In this document: positions 17,149 to 25,050 of the stretch, piece after piece
Layout of the letters: each line of letters begins with the position of its first letter
How positions within the stretch are numbered: the first letter of the stretch is position 1
From: Vibrio metoecus
Lineage (GTDB): Bacteria > Pseudomonadota > Gammaproteobacteria > Enterobacterales > Vibrionaceae
Assembly: GCF_009665255.1 (NCBI RefSeq)
Contig: NZ_CP035686.1
Location: 2,298,001-2,362,000 of the forward strand
DNA: 64,000 bases
Direction of reading: 5' to 3'
The notes under the pieces: model-generated
Databases searched by the model: none
The model's input: the letters and a program-made list of their open reading frames with translations, nothing else
Told to the model about the DNA's origin: nothing
Translations under genes and position numbers: made by a program

Positions 17149-17751
17149 ATGAAAAAGATCGTTTTAGCCACGGGCAATCAAGGCAAGGTGCGTGAAATGG
17201 CGGACCTATTGTCCGATTTTGGGTTTGATGTCGTCGCGCAAAGCGAATTCAACGTCCCTGAAGTGGCAGAAACAGGCACCACTTTTATCGAAAATGCGAT
17301 CATCAAGGCACGTCATGCCTCGCAAATTACCGGATTACCGGCGATTGCCGATGATTCCGGTTTGGAAGTGGACTACCTAAACGGTGCGCCGGGCATCTAT
17401 TCCGCGCGCTACGCGGGCGAGCATGCCAACGACGGTGACAATCTCAATAAGCTGCTAGTGGCGATGCAAGATGTGCCAGACGACCAGCGCAGTGCGCGTT
17501 TTCATTGTGTACTGGTGTTGATGCGCCACGCGGATGACCCAACGCCTATCGTTTGCCACGGCAAGTGGGAAGGCAAAATCCTCACCGCACCACACGGCAG
17601 CAATGGCTTTGGTTACGACCCTATTTTCTGGGTTCCGGAAGAAAACTGCGCTTCTGCTGAACTAGAACCGGTGCGCAAAAAACAGCTTTCACACCGCGGC
17701 AAAGCCCTGCAAAAACTGTTCAAAGCGATTGAAGAGCAGCGTACATGCTAA
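17149..17751 (+). CDS. rdgB: XTP/dITP pyrophosphatase RdgB
   Basis: HAM1-type nucleotide-house-cleaning enzyme that hydrolyses dITP, XTP and ITP to the monophosphate, keeping them out of DNA. 200 residues. It starts MKKIVLATGNQGKVREM, with FIENAIIKARHAS (about 44-56), ADDSGLEVDYLNGAPGIYSARYAG (from about 67), GSNGFGYDPIFW (about 150-161) and SHRGKALQKL. Its last 7 bases overlap hemW, so the two are coupled. Confidence 0.96.
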   Translation: MKKIVLATGNQGKVREMADLLSDFGFDVVAQSEFNVPEVAETGTTFIENAIIKARHASQITGLPAIADDSGLEVDYLNGAPGIYSARYAGEHANDGDNLNKLLVAMQDVPDDQRSARFHCVLVLMRHADDPTPIVCHGKWEGKILTAPHGSNGFGYDPIFWVPEENCASAELEPVRKKQLSHRGKALQKLFKAIEEQRTC

Positions 17752-18920
17752 CGCCTCCACCGCTTAGCTTATACATTCATATTCCGTGGTGCGTGCAGAA
17801 ATGCCCGTACTGCGATTTCAACTCGCACGCGCAGAAAGGCGAGATTCCTGAGCAAGAGTATTTGGATGCGCTGTTGGAAGATCTGGATCGCGACATCGAA
17901 CGTTACCAGCTCAAGGGTGATCCTCGCCTGCTGCATTCGATATTTATTGGCGGCGGCACACCGAGCCTTATCTCTGCTGAAGGCATCGCGCGTTTGCTGC
18001 AAGGCGTTGCCGAACGTATTGCGTTTAAGCCGGACATTGAGATCACCATGGAAGCCAACCCCGGCACGATTGAAGCGCAGCGTTTTGCTGGCTATCGCAC
18101 CGCTGGGGTCACTCGCATTTCGATTGGTGTGCAGAGTTTTGAGCCAGAAAAATTAGCGCGTTTAGGACGCATTCACGGCCAACAAGAAGCGGTGCGCGCC
18201 GCACAGTTAGCACACCAAATTGGCCTCAACAGCTTTAATTTGGATTTGATGCACGGCTTACCGGATCAAACGCCCGAGCAAGCACTGGCTGATTTGGATC
18301 AGGCGATCGCGCTCAATCCGCCGCATCTCTCTTGGTATCAACTGACTATTGAACCCAACACGCTGTTTTACTCGAAACCGCCTAAGCTGCCGGATGAAGA
18401 TGCGCTATGGGATATTTTCGAACTCGGCCATCAAAAGCTCAGTGATGCAGGGTATGTGCAGTATGAGATTTCTGGCTACAGCAAGCCGGGCTATCAGTGT
18501 CAGCACAACCTCAACTATTGGCGCTTTGGTGATTACCTCGGGATTGGCTGCGGCGCGCACGGCAAACTGAGTTTTGCTGATGGGCGAATTGTCCGTACCA
18601 CCAAAACCAAGCATCCGCGCGGTTACTTGGCTGCGCTGAACAATCTGGCCAAAGCCTATTTGGATAGCGAGCAGTTGGTTGCCGATCAAGACAAGCCGTT
18701 TGAGTTTTTTATGAACCGCTTTCGCTTGATTGAACCCTGCCCAAAAGCCGATTTTACCGCCACCACGGGACTGGCGATTGACGTGATCCGCCCAACCTTA
18801 GATTGGGCGCTCAGTGAAGGCTATCTCAGTGAAGATGATCAGCATTGGCAAATCACGGAAAAGGGCAAACTGTTCCTTAATGATCTGCTCGAAGCCTTTA
18901 TGGCCGATGATGAAGAGTGA
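17745..18920 (+). CDS. hemW: Radical SAM heme chaperone HemW
   Basis: Radical SAM protein related to HemN that binds heme and helps insert it into respiratory enzymes. 391 residues; starts MLTPPPLSLYIHIPWC. The [4Fe-4S] motif C-x3-C-x2-C is Cys16, Cys20 and Cys23 followed by Asp-Phe, as in HemW. It has FIGGGTPSL, TMEANPGT, GVQSFEPEKLARLGR and the C-terminal HemN_C part. No fourth HemN-specific cysteine (CXXXCXXCXC) is present, which argues against coproporphyrinogen oxidase activity. It overlaps rdgB. Confidence 0.95.
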   Translation: MLTPPPLSLYIHIPWCVQKCPYCDFNSHAQKGEIPEQEYLDALLEDLDRDIERYQLKGDPRLLHSIFIGGGTPSLISAEGIARLLQGVAERIAFKPDIEITMEANPGTIEAQRFAGYRTAGVTRISIGVQSFEPEKLARLGRIHGQQEAVRAAQLAHQIGLNSFNLDLMHGLPDQTPEQALADLDQAIALNPPHLSWYQLTIEPNTLFYSKPPKLPDEDALWDIFELGHQKLSDAGYVQYEISGYSKPGYQCQHNLNYWRFGDYLGIGCGAHGKLSFADGRIVRTTKTKHPRGYLAALNNLAKAYLDSEQLVADQDKPFEFFMNRFRLIEPCPKADFTATTGLAIDVIRPTLDWALSEGYLSEDDQHWQITEKGKLFLNDLLEAFMADDEE

Positions 18921-18921
18921 T

Positions 18922-19548
18922 TTATTGAGAGAGAAGATCGGCGTCTAACATCTGCCAAATATGCAGAGCCAGATAAGTACGATATGGCGTTGCTGCCGTG
19001 AGGATATCTTCAGGTGCAACGCCTTCTTTTTGCGCCAACCTATTTAAACCGCGTGTCAAAGCGGCATCACCTGACGACCACACATCAGGTAATGCGAAGA
19101 AAAACATCAGAGCCATCTCGGCAGTCCACTGACCAACACCCCACAATTGCACTAACTGCTGAGTAATAAAATCTGCTTCGTGGCGTTGAAAGATCGCTTC
19201 CGAAAGGGTGCCATCAAGCAGTGCACGATTAATTCCAATCAGGGTTTTGACTTTGGCATTGGATAAGCCACAGGCACGCAGCGCAGCATACTGCTCTTCA
19301 ACTAACAATGCTGGTAAGGAGCCGTGTTGTTGGCATAGCTCATCCACTCGTCCCCAAATGGTTTTCGCGGCTGTCACCGATAACTGTTGCCCAGCCACCG
19401 CTCGGCAGAGATAAGGCAAAAAACGATCTGGCGTTTGAGGGGCAAGGCTGCGCGGGCCGTTGTGAGCTAGAACCTGACACAGATGAGGGAAATCGGCACA
19501 CTGCGCCAACAAATATTGATGGATCTGTTGCTCGTTACTTTCTGCCAT
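18922..19548 (-). CDS. DNA-3-methyladenine glycosylase II-like protein (HhH-GPD)
   Basis: A 208-residue helix-hairpin-helix base-excision glycosylase. Key features are the CRAVAGQQLSVTAAKTIWGR block, hairpin LWGVGQWTAEMALMFF (about 135-150) and the catalytic aspartate in SSGDAALTRG (Asp161). It lacks the N-terminal AlkA domain and the C-terminal [4Fe-4S] cysteines of EndoIII/MutY, so it is of the short Mag1/AlkA type, expected to remove alkylated purines. It is convergent with hemW (1 bp between stops) and lies downstream of glsB. I do not recall this gene at this position in the V. cholerae reference, so it may be accessory. Confidence 0.85.
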   Translation of the reverse strand: MAESNEQQIHQYLLAQCADFPHLCQVLAHNGPRSLAPQTPDRFLPYLCRAVAGQQLSVTAAKTIWGRVDELCQQHGSLPALLVEEQYAALRACGLSNAKVKTLIGINRALLDGTLSEAIFQRHEADFITQQLVQLWGVGQWTAEMALMFFFALPDVWSSGDAALTRGLNRLAQKEGVAPEDILTAATPYRTYLALHIWQMLDADLLSQ

Positions 19549-19569
19549 CGGCTTCCCTGCCCTATGTGC

Positions 19570-19610
19570 TTAAAAAATCGAAGTTAAATCATCGGCGTTA
19601 AAAAATCGAA
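19570..19610. repeat. 13-bp direct repeat at the glsB 3' end
   Basis: TTAAAAAATCGAA occurs at 19570-19582 and again at 19598-19610, where it encodes the last residues and stop of glsB. The second copy just outside the gene looks like a duplicated 3' end, in the gap to the glycosylase gene. Confidence 0.75.
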
Positions 19611-20518
19611 CGGCCAATCCGCTGCGCTAAAAGCTCTAACGCGCGAGTACCCGCGAGCGAGTTACCCGATAGATCCAACGCGGGGGACCATACCGCAATC
19701 GTCATCTCACCTGGAACGACAGCAATAATCCCGCCGCCAACACCTGATTTCCCCGGCATACCGACTCGATAGGCAAACTCTCCTGCCCCATCATACAAGC
19801 CGCACGTGGCGAGTAAGGCATTAGTTTGTTTGCTTTGGGTTGGCGTGATCACCGTTTCCCCCGTCGCCACAGAAACACCTTTGTTGGCCAGATAGCTGAA
19901 GGTTTTCGCCAGCTCAACACAGCTCATTTTCAATGCGCAGGCGTGAAAATAGTTGTGCAGTACTGGAATAACCTCATTGTGGAAATTGCCAAATGAACGC
20001 ATCAAATACGCAATCGCGGCGTTGCGATCACTGTGCATCATCTCCGAAGCAGCCACGACTTTGTCATAAGCAATTTGCGGTTCGCCGCTGAGCTGGCGTA
20101 CAAACTCCAACAAACGCTGGCGAGGAGCAGAGAGGCGACTGTGCAGCATATCGCACACGACAATCGCGCCAGCATTGATAAAAGGATTACGCGGAATCCC
20201 TTGCTCCATTTCAAGCTGAATTAACGAGTTGAATGCTTGGCCGGAAGGCTCTTTACCCACGCGACTCCACAGTTCATCCGGTTGATACAAGCCCATAGCC
20301 AAAGTCAGACTCAGCACTTTGGAGATCGACTGAATCGAAAATCCTTCTTCCGCATCGCCTGCCGTGATGACTTCCCCTTGGTTGGTAAACACCGCAATAC
20401 CCAATTTATCACTCGGTACTTTCGCTAGTGCGGGGATGTAATCGGCAACTTGACCTTGCACGGTGAGTGGGCGAACTTCGTCAAGAATGCTGGCTAAAAT
20501 GTCTGCTGTTGGCTTCAT
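19598..20518 (-). CDS. glsB: Glutaminase
   Basis: Hydrolyses glutamine to glutamate and ammonia; serine-dependent beta-lactamase-like fold. From MKPTADILASIL it has 306 residues (an ATG 10 codons upstream at 20548 is less likely). The Ser-x-x-Lys pair is Ser64/Lys67 in SIQSISKVLSL; further conserved blocks are NPFINAGAIV, RNAAIAYLMRSFGN, CGLYDGAGEFAYRVGMPGKSGVGGGI. A glutaminase of this family contributes to acid resistance in E. coli (GadC antiport); whether that applies here is inference. Confidence 0.96.
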   Translation of the reverse strand: MKPTADILASILDEVRPLTVQGQVADYIPALAKVPSDKLGIAVFTNQGEVITAGDAEEGFSIQSISKVLSLTLAMGLYQPDELWSRVGKEPSGQAFNSLIQLEMEQGIPRNPFINAGAIVVCDMLHSRLSAPRQRLLEFVRQLSGEPQIAYDKVVAASEMMHSDRNAAIAYLMRSFGNFHNEVIPVLHNYFHACALKMSCVELAKTFSYLANKGVSVATGETVITPTQSKQTNALLATCGLYDGAGEFAYRVGMPGKSGVGGGIIAVVPGEMTIAVWSPALDLSGNSLAGTRALELLAQRIGRSIF

Positions 20519-20585
20519 GGTTGACTCTTTATTATTAGTTTGTCTCAAGCTATTTCAGTTGTTCAATAGCTTGAGGATTAGGGTC

Positions 20586-20614
20586 AAAAAAGCCAACATC
20601 AAATGTTGGCTTAA
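20586..20614 (-). terminator. trmB terminator
   Basis: AGCCAACAT/ATGTTGGCT stem with CAA loop; on the minus strand it is followed by TTTTTT. It sits between trmB (with its trailing ERIC element) and glsB. Confidence 0.8.
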
Positions 20615-20625
20615 GCAAAATTCTC

Positions 20626-20754
20626 TATACCCAAACTACTTGGAGTTGCAGCTAGGCGGCAAGTGAGTTCATCCCCATGAGCATAGACAGACTATGTGAT
20701 TGGGGTGAATGAACGTAGCCAACACCGCTGCAGCTTCAAATAGGAAGGGGATAT
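20626..20754. repeat. ERIC-type intergenic repeat element, full length
   Basis: About 129 bp with the central palindrome GAGTTCATCCCCATGAGC ... GATTGGGGTGAATGAACG, the ERIC architecture known from Enterobacteriaceae and Vibrio. The left end is TATACCCAAACTACTTGG and the right end is CAGCTTCAAATAGGAAGG. It ends directly at the trmB stop codon, so it is transcribed in the trmB mRNA as a large hairpin. Such elements are non-autonomous repeats that can alter mRNA stability. Confidence 0.85.
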
Positions 20755-21474
20755 TTAAGCAGTGCGTTGGTACTTAATGTCCCACACGCCATGGCCTAAA
20801 CGGTGACCACGCTGCTCAAACTTGGTCAGTGGGCGCTCATCAGGGCGAGGAATGTAATCGCCATCGGTTGCCAAGTTAGCAAAACCGGGGGCTTGATTCA
20901 TCACTTCAACCATGTGTTCTGCGTAGTTTTCCCAGTCAGTTGCCATATGGAATACACCGCTGCCGATGATCAGCTTTTGGCGTACCATTTCAGCAAATTC
21001 AAGCTGCACGATACGGCGCTTGTGGTGGCGTTTCTTGTGCCAAGGATCTGGGAAGAATAATTGCAAAGTGTGCAGGCTGTTATCTGGGATCATGTGTGCA
21101 AACACTTCCACCGCGTCATGGCACATCACACGCAAGTTAGTCACACCCGCTTCACGCGCCGAAGCCAAACAAGCACCGACACCTGGGCTGTGTACTTCAA
21201 TGCCGAGGAAGTTTTTCTCAGGTGCGTTTTTCGCCATTTCGACCAAGGACGCGCCCATGCCAAAACCAATCTCCAACACAACCGGATTGTCGTTACCAAA
21301 CACCTGTTGCCAATCCAACAGCTCTGGCTGGTAATCAATACCCATGGTTGGCCAGCACTCTTTCATTGCGGCTTCCTGGCCTTTGGTCAAACGACCTTCA
21401 CGACGAACAAAGCTACGAATACGACGCAGCACTTTGCCATCTTCGGTAAATTCCTGGGTGATTACTTCGCTCAT
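20755..21474 (-). CDS. trmB: tRNA (guanine-N7)-methyltransferase TrmB
   Basis: Methylates G46 in the tRNA variable loop using AdoMet. From MSEVITQEFTEDG it has 239 residues, the usual length; a GTG five codons upstream (21489) is an alternative. Motif I is LEIGFGMGASLVEMAK (about 68-83), then FLGIEVHSPGVGACL, the catalytic block LFFPDPWHKKRHHKRR (about 140-155) and TDWENYAEHM. It is the only gene in a unit bracketed by one full ERIC element and one ERIC remnant. Confidence 0.95.
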   Translation of the reverse strand: MSEVITQEFTEDGKVLRRIRSFVRREGRLTKGQEAAMKECWPTMGIDYQPELLDWQQVFGNDNPVVLEIGFGMGASLVEMAKNAPEKNFLGIEVHSPGVGACLASAREAGVTNLRVMCHDAVEVFAHMIPDNSLHTLQLFFPDPWHKKRHHKRRIVQLEFAEMVRQKLIIGSGVFHMATDWENYAEHMVEVMNQAPGFANLATDGDYIPRPDERPLTKFEQRGHRLGHGVWDIKYQRTA

Positions 21475-21588
21475 TTCTATTGCCTGCACATTGCTAAATC
21501 AGAGCGGGAATTATCCAAAGAATCGTCAACGGTGCAAGTGTTATTACTGACCGTTCACTATCCTGCCCTCAAACTCTTTGCCGCTGCC

Positions 21589-21619
21589 GCCAACACCGCC
21601 ACAGCTTCGAACAGGAAGG
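21589..21619. repeat. ERIC right-end remnant upstream of mutY
   Basis: The 31 bp from GCCAACACCGCC to AACAGGAAGG match the right end of the full element at 20626 at 27 of 31 positions. The central palindrome is absent. It lies in the gap between the divergent trmB and mutY genes. Confidence 0.7.
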
Positions 21620-21713
21620 AGGAGAATATCCCCAATGTTTGTCGGTTTTACTTCACCACCAATCTGTGGTGCAATTTTGCTCCACTAGTTTAGACAATAA
21701 TAATGAGCAAGTC

Positions 21714-22775
21714 GTGACTCCTTTTGCACAGGCCATCCTTACTTGGTATGACGCCTACGGCCGCAAAAACCTGCCGTGGCAACAAAATAAAAATGCGTAT
21801 CGCGTTTGGTTATCGGAAATCATGTTACAGCAGACCCAAGTCGCGACCGTGATCCCCTACTTTGAACGCTTTTTAGAACGCTTCCCGACCGTACAAGCCC
21901 TCGCGGCAGCACCGCAAGATGAAGTGCTGCATTTCTGGACGGGGCTTGGCTACTACGCAAGGGCGCGCAATCTACATAAAGCGGCGCAAACCGTAGTTAA
22001 TCAATATGGCGGCGAGTTTCCGACTGATTTAGAGCTGATGAATGCGCTACCCGGTGTCGGCCGTTCAACCGCGGCAGCCGTGCTCTCTTCTGTGTATAAA
22101 AAACCACACGCCATTTTGGATGGTAATGTAAAACGCACTTTGGCGCGTTGCTTTGCTGTTCAAGGCTGGCCGGGGCAAAAAAGTGTCGAGAACCAGCTTT
22201 GGCATTATGCAGAAATGCACACGCCAAGTGTGGATGTTGATAAATACAATCAAGCCATGATGGATATGGGCGCAATGATCTGCACTCGCAGCAAGCCCAA
22301 ATGCAGCCTGTGCCCAGTGGAATCGTTTTGCCTAGCCAAGCAGCAAGGCAATCCCCAAGAGTATCCGGGCAAGAAACCGAAAATAGATAAACCCGTCAAA
22401 GCCACTTGGTTTGTCATGCTCTATCACGACAATGCAGTCTGGCTTGAGCAGCGCCCGCAAAGTGGAATTTGGGGCGGTTTGTACTGTTTTCCCCAATCAG
22501 AGATCGCCAATATTCAAACCACCATAGATCAGCGCGCCATCGGCGATAGCACAATAACATCGCAGAAAACCCTGATCGCATTTCGCCACACCTTTAGCCA
22601 CTACCATCTCGACATCACGCCGATCTTGCTAGAATTAAGCCGCAAACCGGACATCATCATGGAAGGGAGCAAAGGTCTTTGGTATAACTTAAGCCAACCC
22701 GATGAGATTGGTCTTGCGGCACCAGTGAAACAACTGTTGCACAGCTTACCTTTCGACATTGATAGCCACATTTAA
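21714..22775 (+). CDS. mutY: A/G-specific adenine glycosylase MutY
   Basis: Removes adenine mispaired with 8-oxoguanine. With the GTG start VTPFAQAIL the protein has 353 residues, matching the family; the longer reading frame from 21639 adds 25 residues of unrelated, ERIC-remnant-adjacent sequence. Catalytic Glu35 (SEIMLQQTQV) and Asp136 (ILDGNVKR), hairpin ALPGVGRSTAAAV, the iron-sulfur cysteines C190, C197, C200 and C206 (C-x6-C-x2-C-x5-C), and a C-terminal NUDIX-like 8-oxoG recognition domain (from about 230). Followed by yggX after 13 bp. Confidence 0.94.
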   Translation: MTPFAQAILTWYDAYGRKNLPWQQNKNAYRVWLSEIMLQQTQVATVIPYFERFLERFPTVQALAAAPQDEVLHFWTGLGYYARARNLHKAAQTVVNQYGGEFPTDLELMNALPGVGRSTAAAVLSSVYKKPHAILDGNVKRTLARCFAVQGWPGQKSVENQLWHYAEMHTPSVDVDKYNQAMMDMGAMICTRSKPKCSLCPVESFCLAKQQGNPQEYPGKKPKIDKPVKATWFVMLYHDNAVWLEQRPQSGIWGGLYCFPQSEIANIQTTIDQRAIGDSTITSQKTLIAFRHTFSHYHLDITPILLELSRKPDIIMEGSKGLWYNLSQPDEIGLAAPVKQLLHSLPFDIDSHI

Positions 22776-22788
22776 AGAGGAAGAGTGA

Positions 22789-23061
22789 ATGGCTCGCACC
22801 GTATTTTGTACCCGATTGCAGAAAGAAGCCGACGGCTTGGATTTCCAACTCTATCCCGGCGAACTGGGCAAACGTATTTTCGATAACATCTGCAAAGAAG
22901 CTTGGGCACAATGGCAAAGCAAACAGACCATGCTGATCAATGAGAAAAAACTCAACATGATGGATCCTGAGCACCGCAAATTGCTTGAGCAAGAGATGGT
23001 TAATTTCCTGTTTGAAGGTAAAGAAGTCCATATCGAAGGTTATACCCCGCCTGCAAAGTAG
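22789..23061 (+). CDS. yggX: Iron-trafficking / oxidative-damage protection protein YggX
   Basis: A 90-residue YggX protein. It has RTVFCTRLQKEADGLDFQLYPGELGKRIF with the conserved Cys7, and the C-terminal FLFEGKEVHIEGYTPPAK. It protects iron-sulfur clusters, including MutY activity in Salmonella, from oxidative damage. It forms the conserved mutY-yggX-mltC cluster. A GAGG-type site lies just upstream of the ATG. Confidence 0.96.
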   Translation: MARTVFCTRLQKEADGLDFQLYPGELGKRIFDNICKEAWAQWQSKQTMLINEKKLNMMDPEHRKLLEQEMVNFLFEGKEVHIEGYTPPAK

Positions 23062-23163
23062 GAAATTTCGGATTTCATCTGCTCGCAAAAAATGACATCA
23101 TGCCGCTCGGTTATGATGTCATTTTCGTATCAGGAGCAGCGAAAGTTCGCTTTAAGGAGGCGC

Positions 23164-24291
23164 ATGAGAAAGTTAGTGTTATGTATCACCGCTCTACTAT
23201 TGAGCGGCTGTAGTCGTGAATTTATCGAAAAAATTTACGATGTCGACTACGAACCCACTAACCGTTTCGCCAAAAATCTAGCCGGATTACCCGGACAATT
23301 TCAGAAAGACACCGCCGCACTGGATGCATTGATCAATAGTTTCTCTGGCAATATCGAAAAACGTTGGGGGCGCCGCGAGCTAAAAATCGCTGGCAAAAAT
23401 AACTACGTCAAATACATAGATAACTACCTAAGCCGTTCTGAAGTCAACTTCACCGAAGGTAAAATCATCGTCGAAACCGTTTCTCCCACCGACCCTAAAG
23501 CTCACTTGCGTAATGCGATCATCACCACCTTACTGACTCCCGATGATCCCGCTCATGTCGATCTTTTCTCCTCGAAAGATATCGAACTCAAAGGCCAACC
23601 CTTTTTGTATCAACAGGTGCTTGATCAAGATGGACAACCGATCCAGTGGTCATGGCGCGCTAACCGCTACGCCGATTACCTCATAGCTAACCATTTGAAA
23701 GTTAAGCAAGTCGACTTCAAGAAAGCCTATTATGTCGAAATCCCAATGGTCAAAGATCAAATCGACATCCGTGGCTACAAATACGCCAACATAGTGCGTA
23801 AAGCCTCTCAGAAATACGATATTCCCGAAGATCTGATCTACGCGATCATCAAAACCGAAAGCAGTTTCAACCCCTACGCTGTGAGTTGGGCCAACGCCTA
23901 TGGTTTGATGCAAGTGGTGCCTAAAACCGCAGGACGGGATGTGTTTAAGCTGGTCAAAAACCGTTCGGGCGAACCCAGCCCCGAGTATCTATTTAACCCA
24001 GAAAACAACATTGATACGGGTACCGCCTATTTTTACATCCTGAAAAATCGCTATTTGAAAGAGGTACGTCACCCCACGTCTCTCGAATACAGCATGATTT
24101 CCGCCTACAACGGTGGAACTGGTGGTGTATTAAATACCTTTAGTCGCGATCGCCAACGCGCCATGCGCGACCTAAATGCCCTGCAACCCAACCAAGTCTA
24201 TTGGGCGTTAACCAAAAAACATCCGAATGCGGAAGCGCGTCGTTATCTGGAAAAAGTGACCAAATTTAAGAAGGAATTTAACGCGGGATAA
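23164..24291 (+). CDS. mltC: Membrane-bound lytic transglycosylase MltC
   Basis: Outer-membrane lipoprotein that cleaves peptidoglycan glycan strands to 1,6-anhydro ends. AAGGAGG precedes the ATG at 23164 (375 residues); the earlier in-frame ATG at 23092 would destroy the signal. Lipoprotein signal with lipobox LLSGC (Cys16); DUF3393 N-terminal domain; goose-type SLT domain with catalytic Glu in IIKTESSFNPYAVS (about residue 230), then NAYGLMQVVPKTAGRDV and ISAYNGGTGGVL. It is the last gene before the tRNA cluster. Confidence 0.95.
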   Translation: MRKLVLCITALLLSGCSREFIEKIYDVDYEPTNRFAKNLAGLPGQFQKDTAALDALINSFSGNIEKRWGRRELKIAGKNNYVKYIDNYLSRSEVNFTEGKIIVETVSPTDPKAHLRNAIITTLLTPDDPAHVDLFSSKDIELKGQPFLYQQVLDQDGQPIQWSWRANRYADYLIANHLKVKQVDFKKAYYVEIPMVKDQIDIRGYKYANIVRKASQKYDIPEDLIYAIIKTESSFNPYAVSWANAYGLMQVVPKTAGRDVFKLVKNRSGEPSPEYLFNPENNIDTGTAYFYILKNRYLKEVRHPTSLEYSMISAYNGGTGGVLNTFSRDRQRAMRDLNALQPNQVYWALTKKHPNAEARRYLEKVTKFKKEFNAG

Positions 24292-24360
24292 CAAAAAAAC
24301 CGCACTTTGCTGAAAATAGCGACAATCAAACTGATTTTTCGAATTTTTTTAAAAAACAAG

Positions 24361-24389
24361 TTGACGGAGAAAGGGAAAATCCGTTTAAT
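24361..24389 (+). promoter_or_regulatory. Promoter of the first tRNA cluster
   Basis: TTGACG (24361-24366), 17-bp spacer, TTTAAT (24384-24389), then a GC-rich discriminator (GCGCTCC). tRNA-Phe starts 11 bp later. This is typical of a strong stringently controlled stable-RNA promoter. Confidence 0.8.
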
Positions 24390-24400
24390 AGCGCTCCGTT

Positions 24401-24476
24401 GCCCGGATAGCTCAGTCGGTAGAGCAGAGGATTGAAAATCCTCGTGTCGGTGGTTCGATTCCGCCTCCGGGCACCA
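24401..24476 (+). tRNA. tRNA-Phe (GAA)
   Basis: 76 nt with encoded CCA. Acceptor GCCCGGA/TCCGGGC, anticodon loop TTGAAAA and T-loop TTCGATT. First gene of a four-tRNA transcript. Confidence 0.97.
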
Positions 24477-24524
24477 CGAATTTTAGATTGTTGGTGTAAG
24501 ACACAAACAGCAAAGGTTACGTGT

Positions 24525-24600
<76 letters not shown>

Positions 24601-24610
24601 CTTAAAATTT

Positions 24611-24686
24611 GCCTCGATAGCTCAGTCGGTAGAGCAGAGGATTGAAAATCCTCGTGTCGGTGGTTCGATTCCGCCTCGAGGCACCA
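24611..24686 (+). tRNA. tRNA-Phe (GAA), acceptor-stem variant
   Basis: Same body as the first tRNA-Phe, but acceptor GCCTCGA/TCGAGGC: pairs 4-69 and 5-68 are both exchanged with pairing kept. CCA is encoded. Confidence 0.97.
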
Positions 24687-24723
24687 CTATTAAAAGTTGT
24701 GCCATAGACACAATAAAAATTGT

Positions 24724-24799
24724 TCCTCCTTAGCTCAGTCGGTAGAGCGACGGACTGTTAATCCGCAGGTCGCTGGTTCAAGTCCAGCAGGAGGAGCCA
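24724..24799 (+). tRNA. tRNA-Asn (GTT)
   Basis: 76 nt with CCA. Anticodon loop CTGTTAA, acceptor TCCTCCT/AGGAGGA. Last gene of the first cluster. Confidence 0.97.
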
Positions 24800-24804
24800 C
24801 TTTT

Positions 24805-24835
24805 AAAAACCCAGTCTTCGACTGGGTTTTTCTTT
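24805..24835 (+). terminator. Terminator of the first tRNA cluster
   Basis: AAACCCAGTC/GACTGGGTTT hairpin followed by T-rich TTTCTTT, 6 bp after tRNA-Asn. Nearly identical in sequence to the terminator of the second cluster. Confidence 0.9.
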
Positions 24836-25050
24836 ATCTGCGTTTTGTGCATTTGGGTTTTCTCGGCTCCCCCCATCAAATCCCGCCTAAACATCACCAT
24901 TCACTTTTATTTCGAAGCAAAAATTTAATCCAACTCATACTTTCACACTTACTTCGTATCAATAAATAAGCAAGCTCATTACTATCCCTGCCGACACAAA
25001 ACTGTCATCAAAATTTAATCTGTTTATACCTTCCCCATAGGGGTCAAACT

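Noticed and set aside
21061..21693. A 210-codon plus-strand frame antisense to trmB that runs into mutY's start region
   Set aside because: Mirror of trmB plus ERIC remnant; no recognisable motif. mutY starts better at the GTG at 21714.
24697..24969. A 90-codon frame across tRNA-Asn (contains a SLAQSVERRTVNPQVAGSSPAGG stretch in translation)
   Set aside because: This is the familiar false protein read through a tRNA gene and its terminator; the tRNA is the real feature. The frame at 26809-27003 is the same kind.
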